The notes beneath the pieces were generated by a model that ran no database searches, was not told the DNA's origin, and saw only the letters and a program-made list of their open reading frames with translations. Below, one piece after another: positions 1 through 4,931 of a DNA stretch of 5,716 nucleotides. Each line of letters begins with the position of its first letter. Within the stretch, counting starts at the first letter, position 1. This stretch comes from Burkholderiaceae bacterium (lineage in GTDB: Bacteria; Pseudomonadota; Gammaproteobacteria; Burkholderiales; Burkholderiaceae_C). The translations under genes were made by a program, and so were the position numbers. The DNA is taken from contig JALRBF010000040.1 in assembly GCA_023262365.1 (NCBI GenBank), positions 1-5,716 on the forward strand. The letters run 5' to 3'.

Positions 1-219
1 AGGGCCGTATGTGCGCGATATTTGGCCCGCAGGCCAAAGATAGACATCATCTTTAGTCGAGAACACCGCAAGACGCTCGGTGTCCCAACTGTCGATCATT
101 TGATTCAGCGCATACAGCGCGTCATTCGCTGTCTCTACTGAGGGCGTTTCGCCTTCGGCTAACACTCCTAGGAGCCTCAACGCTCCGCAAATCTGGTCGT
201 ATGCACTGTATGTCGTCAT
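1..219 (-). CDS. Phage gp4-like packaged-DNA stabilization / head-completion protein, N-terminal part
   Basis: This reading frame begins at ATG 219-217 and is open to the left edge, giving 73 residues. The residues include LRLLGVLAEGETPSVE, ALNQMIDSWDTERLAVF and the end LWPAGQISRTYGP. This pattern (RxLGVL.EGETPS, LN.M.DSW.TERL, WPAGQISRT.GP) is what I recognise from the P22 gp4-like tail accessory / packaged-DNA-stabilization family of tailed phages, whose members plug the portal after DNA packaging. A purine-rich AAGG lies about 10 bases before the ATG. The start overlaps a TGA in another frame (ATGA), as is common in phage late operons. It is the only phage-like gene in view and lies on the same strand as the truncated GAPDH directly upstream. 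The C-terminal part is outside the window. The family call is from memory of family patterns and was not searched. Confidence 0.7.
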   Translation of the reverse strand, partial: MTTYSAYDQICGALRLLGVLAEGETPSVETANDALYALNQMIDSWDTERLAVFSTKDDVYLWPAGQISRTYGP

Positions 220-805
220 CTGGGTCGAACCTTATCCAGCCGTTCTCTTCGTCGGCTTCGGCCTCTAGGTCGAGACACGCCACTTTAACCAAGGGAGCCA
301 AGCAGTTGGTGGTGCACGAGGCGGCCGTAACGATGCGGTCACGCTGCGGGTTGTATTGCAGGTGGTTCACGCCCATCACCACGTTCAGTACGTCGCCGGT
401 TTTTACCGGGGCGGCCACAATCACCCGCTTGGCGCCTTGGTCCAAATGGCCTTGCAGGGTCTCGGGCGTTAAAAACTTGCCGGTGCACTCCAACACCACG
501 TCCACGCCCAGTTCACCCCAAGGTATTTGCCCGGGCGTGGCATGCGCCGAAAAGCCCACGGTCTGGTCGTTGATGCATAGGCTTTGTGGCGTTTGCGCCG
601 CAATGCGTGCATGCCAACGCCCTTGCACCGAGTCAAACGTGAGCAAATGCGCCGTGGCCTCGGCGCCGCCTTTTATTTCGTTAAGGTGAACCACCTCCAG
701 CCGATTCGCTCGCCGTGGGTCGTCGTCCGGTCGGTGCGCCGCGCCCATTGCCGCACGCAACGCCAAACGCCCAATTCGCCCCATGCCATTGATGCCGATT
801 TTCAT
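122..805 (-). pseudogene. gap: Truncated glyceraldehyde-3-phosphate dehydrogenase, ArsJ-associated type
   Basis: The frame runs from ATG 805 to TGA 122-124 (227 aa), but only residues 1-175 (805-281) are GAPDH. Visible are the NAD-binding GINGMGRIGR at residues 4-13, HLLTFDSVQGRW near 53-64, NVVMGVN near 141-147, and the catalytic motif AASCTTNCLAPLVKV with Cys164. HLLxFDSVxGRW and NVVMGVN suit the ArsJ-associated subfamily better than glycolytic GAPDH. Members of that subfamily use arsenate to make 1-arseno-3-phosphoglycerate, which ArsJ exports. Full enzymes are about 330-340 residues. Here the catalytic His, phosphate-binding Arg and most of the catalytic domain are missing, replaced by an unrelated acidic tail in phage-like sequence, so no activity is expected. 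Residues about 22-35 look like a small insertion. It lies 65 bases after pstS with a terminator between and no obvious promoter of its own. A misassembly could also explain the break. Subfamily assignment is moderately sure; GAPDH identity is very sure. Confidence 0.9.
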
Positions 806-823
806 GTGTCAACCCCAGCCTAT

Positions 824-848
824 GAAAAAGCCGCCCCAAGGGGCGGCT
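824..848 (-). terminator. Rho-independent terminator after pstS
   Basis: Positions 829-837 and 840-848 form a perfect 9-base inverted repeat (AGCCGCCCC / GGGGCGGCT); about 8 GC-rich pairs can form around a 4-base loop. Read on the minus strand, the stem is followed at once by a run of T at 829-825. It starts 22 bases past the pstS stop codon and ends 18 bases before the GAPDH start. It should end or strongly reduce pstS transcription, leaving the GAPDH dependent on read-through. Confidence 0.85.
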
Positions 849-870
849 CGCACAGCAATCTGCGCTTTTT

Positions 871-1893
871 TTAGTTTTTAATTTGAGACCAAACTTTGCT
901 TTGGATGTAGTCGGTGGCCGAGTCCGGCATGGCGACGTAGTCCAGTTCATCGGCAATCTTATCGCCAGGGTTCGTCCAGGCCCACTTAAAGAAGTTCATT
1001 ACCTCTTTGGCGCGCGTGGCATCTTCTGGCTTTTTGTACATCAAAATAAACGTGGCCGTGGTAATGGGCCAGCTGTTGGCGCCAGGCTGGTTGTTGAGCG
1101 ACAAGGCCATACCCTTGGCGGCAGGCCAGTCGGCGCCCGCAGCGGCAGCGGCAAAGTTCTCGGCGCTTGGCGCAACAAATTTGCCGTCACGGTTTTGCAG
1201 CAAAACCACGGGCAATTTGTTGGCCTTGGCATAGGCGTATTCCACGTAGCCAATCGAGTACTTAATTTTTTGCACATTGGCGGCTACGCCGGCGTTCCCC
1301 TTGCCACCCACCGAGGCAGCGGCTGGCCACTTCACGGCTTTACCGGCGCCTACCTTGTCTTTCCACGCGGGCGACACCATCGACAGGTACTCGGTAAATG
1401 TGGCGGTGGTGCCCGAGCCGTCGGCACGGTGCGACACCGTTATGTTTTCTGCCGGCAGCTTCACGCCGGGGTTGAGCGCGGCAATTTGCGCGTCGTTCCA
1501 CTTGGTGATTTCGCCCATAAACATTTTGGCGGCCACCTCGCCGGTCAGCTTGAGCGTACCGCTGGCAATGCCAGGCGCGTTGTAAATCACGACGACCCCG
1601 CCAATCACCGCAGGGAATTGCACCATGCCGTTCTTCTCTACCTCATCGCCTTTCATGGGCGAATCGGTGGCGCCGAAATCAACCGTCTTGGCCTTGATTT
1701 GCTTGATGCCACCCGACGAACCAATGGATTGGTAGTTGATGGCCTTGCCCGTAGCGGCTTTGTAGGCCTCGGCCCACTTAAAGTACACCGGCGCTGGGAA
1801 CGAGGCACCCGCACCAGTCGCGGTTTGTGCCGAGGCCGAAGCAGCCACCGCCATCACGCCAGCGACCGTTGCAAACTTGATCAATGATTTCAT
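871..1893 (-). CDS. pstS: Periplasmic phosphate-binding protein PstS
   Basis: PstS is the substrate-binding component of the high-affinity PstSCAB phosphate ABC transporter. The protein is 340 aa, about family length. I chose ATG 1893-1891 because a Sec signal peptide begins there (MKSLIKFATVAGVMAVAASASA, cleavage likely after ASA at residues 20-22) and AAGG lies about 6 bases upstream. The longer frame from 1953 would start inside the PhoB half-sites. Phosphate ligands known from E. coli PstS map with a constant offset of 21: Ser31-Phe32 (for Thr10-Phe11), Ser59 (Ser38), Asp77 (Asp56), Arg156 (Arg135), Asp158 (Asp137), and Ser160-Gly161-Thr162 (Ser139-Gly140-Thr141). The one change, Thr10 to Ser, is conservative. 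No pstC, pstA or pstB follows; the next gene on this strand is the GAPDH fragment. A tandem PhoB array lies upstream and a terminator downstream, so it looks monocistronic. Confidence 0.96.
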   Translation of the reverse strand: MKSLIKFATVAGVMAVAASASAQTATGAGASFPAPVYFKWAEAYKAATGKAINYQSIGSSGGIKQIKAKTVDFGATDSPMKGDEVEKNGMVQFPAVIGGVVVIYNAPGIASGTLKLTGEVAAKMFMGEITKWNDAQIAALNPGVKLPAENITVSHRADGSGTTATFTEYLSMVSPAWKDKVGAGKAVKWPAAASVGGKGNAGVAANVQKIKYSIGYVEYAYAKANKLPVVLLQNRDGKFVAPSAENFAAAAAGADWPAAKGMALSLNNQPGANSWPITTATFILMYKKPEDATRAKEVMNFFKWAWTNPGDKIADELDYVAMPDSATDYIQSKVWSQIKN

Positions 1894-1930
1894 GGTTACC
1901 TTTTTCGGGTTGGTTGAAACAACAGAGCGA

Positions 1931-1986
1931 AATATAGGCGCCGCTCGTGACATGAGCGTGAATGTTTTATGACATTTTTATGACAG
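1931..1986 (-). promoter_or_regulatory. PhoB-activated promoter of pstS: tandem Pho box plus -10
   Basis: Read on the minus strand there are four 7-base half-sites exactly 11 bases apart: CTGTCAT (1986-1980), ATGTCAT (1975-1969), CATTCAC (1964-1958, weaker) and ATGTCAC (1953-1947). The first two spacers are both AAAA. A -10-like TATATT lies at 1936-1931, separated from the last half-site by exactly 10 bases. This matches the established Pho box geometry (CTGTCAT-like direct repeats in 11-base register, standing in for the -35 element). Transcription should start near 1924, giving a leader of about 30 bases. PhoB control is inferred from the pattern; the first two half-sites are close to consensus. 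Confidence 0.88.
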
Positions 1987-2062
1987 GGTTCAAGGCAAAG
2001 AAGCTGCGCCTATGGGGCGGGGCCTTTTGGCAGTAACTTTGCCGGTGCCAGAGCAACCCCCC

Positions 2063-2118
2063 CTTTCACAAAACTTTCAACCGTTCGTCATGTGCTTGTC
2101 ACAGATGCTGCATATCGT
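2063..2118 (+). promoter_or_regulatory. PhoB-activated promoter of phoX: tandem Pho box plus -10
   Basis: On the plus strand four half-sites lie 11 bases apart: CTTTCAC (2063-2069), CTTTCAA (2074-2080), TCGTCAT (2085-2091) and TTGTCAC (2096-2102), with AAAA between the first two. Exactly 10 bases past the last half-site is a weak -10 hexamer, TATCGT (2113-2118). The layout is the mirror image of the pstS promoter, and 76 bases separate the two arrays. Transcription should begin near 2125, about 25 bases before the phoX ATG. The half-sites are individually less perfect than at pstS, but the shared register and -10 spacing make chance unlikely. Confidence 0.8.
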
Positions 2119-2148
2119 GGAAGTCCCTTAACTCACCAACACTTTGCC

Positions 2149-4035
2149 ATGAGCAATTTTGATGCTATTGACTGGGAACTCAACCCCCGTCCTGAAACGC
2201 CTGATTTCACCGCCATGATGGAACGTACCAATCGTCGTGGTTTTTTGGGCATGACGGCCGCTGCGGCGGGCGTGTTGACTTTTTTGAGCGGGTCTCGAGC
2301 CGGCGCCGCAGATAAAGCTTCACCCTCAATCGGCTTTAAAGCTGTTCCTGCCAGCGCCGCCGATTCGGTGGTGGTTCCTGAGGGGTACGAATGGTCACGC
2401 TTGATTTCATGGGGTGATCCCATTTTGCCTGGTGGTGTGGCGTTTGATGAGCAAACTCGTGGCACAGGGGCCACGCAAGCACTTGCCATGGGTGACAACA
2501 ACGATGGCATGTCCTTTTTCCCCATCAGTGACGGTCGCGGCGTGATTGCGGTGAACAACGAATACACCAACATCGAGTGGCTTTATCCCAGCGGCAAGCC
2601 AGAAAATGCGGACGACGTATTGAAAGGGCAGAACGCCCACGGTGTGGCCGTGTTTGAGGTGGTGCGGCGAAACGGCCGTTGGCAAGCCGACCCCAACGGC
2701 CAGCGCAATCGGCGTATCACAGCCAACACGCCGATGGTGTTGACCGGGCCGGTGGCTGGCACCGAGGCCGTTAAAACCTCGGCCGACCCCAGTGGTACCA
2801 GGGTGTTGGGCACGATCAACAACTGCGCCAACGGCATGACCCCATGGGGCACGTTTTTGACCTGTGAGGAAAACTTCAACGGCCTGTTCGGTGCCACAGG
2901 TGATTTTGAGCAGACGGCTGAGCAAAAGCGCTACGGGTTGAACAAAAAAGACTGGGGCTACGGCTGGCCGAAATACGACAAGCGCTTTGACTTGAGTCAA
3001 GAGCCCAACGAGGCCAACCGGTTTGGCTACGTGGTTGAAATCGACCCCATGCTCCCGAACAGCACACCCAAAAAACGCACCGCTTTGGGGCGCTTTAAAC
3101 ACGAAAACGCCGAAGTGGTGGTGAACAAAGACGGGCACGTGGTTGTGTACATGGGTGACGACGAGCGTGGCGAGCACATTTACAAGTTCGTGTCTGCGGG
3201 CAAATACGACCCAGCCAACCCACGCGCCAACCGCGATCTTCTTGAAAATGGACGGCTTTTTGTCGCGCGATTCACAGCCAACGATGGTGAAATGAAGGGT
3301 ACAGGTCAGTGGATTGAATTGGCCCCTGGCAAGAACGGCCTGAGTGCCGCCAACGGGTTTGCCACCATGGCCGACGTACTGGTGAACACCCGTATGGCCG
3401 CTACAGCCGTTGGGGCAACCACGATGGATAGGCCCGAGTGGGTGGCGGCTCACCCCAACGGCGGCGACGTGTACGTGACGCTCACCAACAACAAGTACCG
3501 TGGTGTGCGACCAAACCAGCCCATCGACGGTGCCAATCCACGTGAGAAAAATCCGTATGGGCACATCATGCGTTGGGCACCTGTAGGGGGCGATCACCGG
3601 TCTGAGCGATTCAACTGGGATTTGTTCGTGTTGGCAGGCAACCCGATGGTGCATCGACGTGGCCTGCTTGGCGGCACGCCAAACATTAACGCCGAAAACA
3701 TGTTCAACAGCCCCGATGGATTGGCGTTCGACCCCGATGGTCGCATGTGGATTCAAAGCGATGGCAACTACAGCAACAAAGGCGATTTCGCCGGCATGGG
3801 CAACAACCAAATGCTGGTGGCCAATCCGGTCACAGGAGAAATCAGAAGGTTTTTGACTGGACCGGTGGCTTGCGAAATTACGGGTATTTCATTTTCACCC
3901 GATCGCAAGACCATGTTTGTTGGCATCCAGCATCCGGGCGAGGACAAAAAGCCGTCCACCTTCCCGCTAGGGGGCGTTCCGCGTTCGACCATCATCTCGA
4001 TTTGGCGTAAGGACGGGGGGATTGTCGGGGCGTAG
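2149..4035 (+). CDS. phoX: PhoX-family alkaline phosphatase (DUF839), Tat-exported
   Basis: PhoX enzymes hydrolyse phosphate monoesters in the periplasm or outside the cell using an iron-calcium cofactor. The protein is 628 aa from ATG 2149. The 19-codon longer frame from 2092 would begin inside the PhoB array and is rejected. No strong ribosome binding site precedes 2149; ATGs at 2215 and 2218 are alternatives. Residues 1-25 resemble the hydrophilic leader usual in this family (DWELNPRPETPDF). A twin-arginine motif NRRGFLGM (Arg29-Arg30) follows, then a hydrophobic stretch at 34-48 and a likely cleavage near AGAA (51-54). Family motifs include SRLISWGDPI (83-92), VNNEYTN (135-141), TPWGTFLTCEENFNG (231-245, with Cys239 in the place of the iron-binding cysteine), GDDERGEHIYKF (336-347), MDRPEW (426-431), SPDGLAFDPDGRMWIQSDG (521-539) and a C-terminal GGVPRSTI. 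It is divergent from pstS and followed 89 bases later by the plcP-like gene. The frame is intact. Confidence 0.95.
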   Translation: MSNFDAIDWELNPRPETPDFTAMMERTNRRGFLGMTAAAAGVLTFLSGSRAGAADKASPSIGFKAVPASAADSVVVPEGYEWSRLISWGDPILPGGVAFDEQTRGTGATQALAMGDNNDGMSFFPISDGRGVIAVNNEYTNIEWLYPSGKPENADDVLKGQNAHGVAVFEVVRRNGRWQADPNGQRNRRITANTPMVLTGPVAGTEAVKTSADPSGTRVLGTINNCANGMTPWGTFLTCEENFNGLFGATGDFEQTAEQKRYGLNKKDWGYGWPKYDKRFDLSQEPNEANRFGYVVEIDPMLPNSTPKKRTALGRFKHENAEVVVNKDGHVVVYMGDDERGEHIYKFVSAGKYDPANPRANRDLLENGRLFVARFTANDGEMKGTGQWIELAPGKNGLSAANGFATMADVLVNTRMAATAVGATTMDRPEWVAAHPNGGDVYVTLTNNKYRGVRPNQPIDGANPREKNPYGHIMRWAPVGGDHRSERFNWDLFVLAGNPMVHRRGLLGGTPNINAENMFNSPDGLAFDPDGRMWIQSDGNYSNKGDFAGMGNNQMLVANPVTGEIRRFLTGPVACEITGISFSPDRKTMFVGIQHPGEDKKPSTFPLGGVPRSTIISIWRKDGGIVGA

Positions 4036-4040
4036 TCCTT

Positions 4041-4096
4041 GTGTCATGCGATTGACACAAAAGTGCCGTGGCGATGTCACATCGCCACGGCACCAT
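4041..4096 (+). promoter_or_regulatory. Possible PhoB array upstream of the plcP-like gene
   Basis: Half-site-like heptamers occur in 11-base register: GTGTCAT (4041-4047), TTGACAC (4052-4058, followed by AAAA), GTGCCGT (4063-4069, poor) and ATGTCAC (4074-4080, identical to the last pstS half-site). Ten bases further is CACCAT (4091-4096), a poor -10. The register is the same as at the other two promoters, but the last half-sites coincide with a hairpin stem and loop, so part of the match may be accidental. If real, transcription would start near 4103. Confidence 0.4.
4063..4093 (+). terminator. Strong hairpin between phoX and the plcP-like gene
   Basis: Positions 4063-4076 and 4080-4093 are perfect 14-base inverted repeats (GTGCCGTGGCGATG / CATCGCCACGGCAC) around TCA. 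On the plus strand no T run follows, so it is not a canonical intrinsic terminator for phoX; on the minus strand a TTTT follows the stem. Just before it, TTGTGTCA (4039-4046) and TGACACAA (4053-4060) form a second 8-base dyad. It may slow transcription, protect the phoX mRNA 3' end, or act as DNA. A terminator role is the conventional reading, held with modest confidence. Confidence 0.45.
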
Positions 4097-4124
4097 GCAG
4101 CCATACCAACTTTAGGGTTTTTGC

Positions 4125-4931
4125 ATGCACTATCGCGCCGTCTTCATATCCGATATCCACCTGGGCACCAAGGGCTGTCAGGCCGAGGCACTCCTTGATT
4201 TTTTAAGAAGCCATACCAGCGACTATTTGTATTTGGTCGGCGATATCGTTGACGGATGGCAGCTCAAGCGCCGTTGGTATTGGCCGCAGGCGCACAACGA
4301 CGTGGTTCAAAAGCTGCTGCGCAAGGCACGCAAAGGGTGCCGAGTCATTTTCATTCCCGGCAACCACGATGAATTTGCCCGTCCATTTGCGCAGCTGGCC
4401 CTAGGCGACATCAAAATACGGAAAGAGGCCGTTCACACCCTACTCAACGGACGCCGTATGTGGGTGATTCATGGCGATGAATTTGACTCGGTGGTGCAAT
4501 GCGCGAAGTGGCTTGCTTATTTGGGCGACTCGGCTTATTCGGTTGCATTGGGATGCAATCGATGGCTCAACGTTATGAGGCGTTGGGTGGGGCTGCCGTA
4601 CTGGTCGTTGTCAGCATTTTTAAAGCTCAAGGTGAAGCGAGCGGTTAGCTATGTCAACAGCTACGAGCGGGCGGTAGCGCAAAGTGCCAAGCGACGAGGC
4701 TACGACGGGGTCATTTGCGGCCACATACACCACGCAGAAATTCGTCATGTCGATGGCATGTTGTATTGCAACGACGGTGATTGGGTCGAAAGCCTAACCG
4801 CCGTGGCCGAAGGCGTCGATGGCACCGTCCAAATCATTCGTTGGAAGCCGGGGCGTGTCACCCAGTTAAGCAACTTGCCAGCGACGGACATGGCACAAGA
4901 CGAGGCCTCAACCCAACCGGTGGTGCTTTGA
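4125..4931 (+). CDS. plcP: PlcP-type metallophosphoesterase (phospholipid-degrading, annotated elsewhere as UDP-2,3-diacylglucosamine diphosphatase-like)
   Basis: This 268-aa calcineurin-like phosphoesterase shows the whole two-metal site: SDIHLG (Asp10, His12), GDIVDGW (Asp40), GNHDE (Asn80, His81), IHGDEFD (His116) and CGHIHHAE (His200, His202). The stretches TKGCQAEALLDFL and WYWPQAHNDVVQKLLRKARKG match my memory of the PlcP group (Sinorhizobium meliloti SMc00171 and marine homologues), which removes head groups from phospholipids under phosphate starvation to leave diacylglycerol. The same superfamily includes LpxH (lipid A synthesis), the usual automatic label. The neighbouring phoX and the coupled glycosyltransferase favour PlcP. 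No signal peptide is visible, so it should act at the cytoplasmic face. The start ATG at 4125 has TAGGG 7 bases upstream. The stop TGA overlaps the next ATG by one base (TGATG). The frame is intact. Confidence 0.85.
   Translation: MHYRAVFISDIHLGTKGCQAEALLDFLRSHTSDYLYLVGDIVDGWQLKRRWYWPQAHNDVVQKLLRKARKGCRVIFIPGNHDEFARPFAQLALGDIKIRKEAVHTLLNGRRMWVIHGDEFDSVVQCAKWLAYLGDSAYSVALGCNRWLNVMRRWVGLPYWSLSAFLKLKVKRAVSYVNSYERAVAQSAKRRGYDGVICGHIHHAEIRHVDGMLYCNDGDWVESLTAVAEGVDGTVQIIRWKPGRVTQLSNLPATDMAQDEASTQPVVL

Noticed and set aside
806..811. TTGACA on the minus strand just before the GAPDH ATG as a -35 box
   Set aside because: The matching -10 would fall inside the coding region, putting the transcript start after the start codon, and no good -10 is present at 17 bases.
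883..1887. Long plus-strand frame (334 codons) opposite pstS
   Set aside because: Shadow of pstS in a GC-biased gene; the product is rich in Arg, His and Gly and resembles no family I know.
1894..1953. N-terminal extension of pstS (20 codons from 1953)
   Set aside because: It would begin in the last PhoB half-site and put 20 residues before a clean Sec signal peptide; the 1893 start has a good ribosome binding site.
1994..2043. Inverted repeat GGCAAAG (1994-2000) / CTTTGCC (2037-2043) between the two Pho promoters
   Set aside because: Short arms with a 36-base gap are expected by chance and do not match a known operator.
2092..2148. N-terminal extension of phoX (19 codons from 2092)
   Set aside because: It starts inside the PhoB half-sites, ahead of the predicted transcript start near 2125; ATG 2149 gives the leader typical of PhoX proteins.
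2407..3810. Long minus-strand frame (467 codons) opposite phoX
   Set aside because: It is the antisense shadow of an intact, motif-rich phoX; the translation shows no recognisable domain and no ribosome binding site or promoter context.
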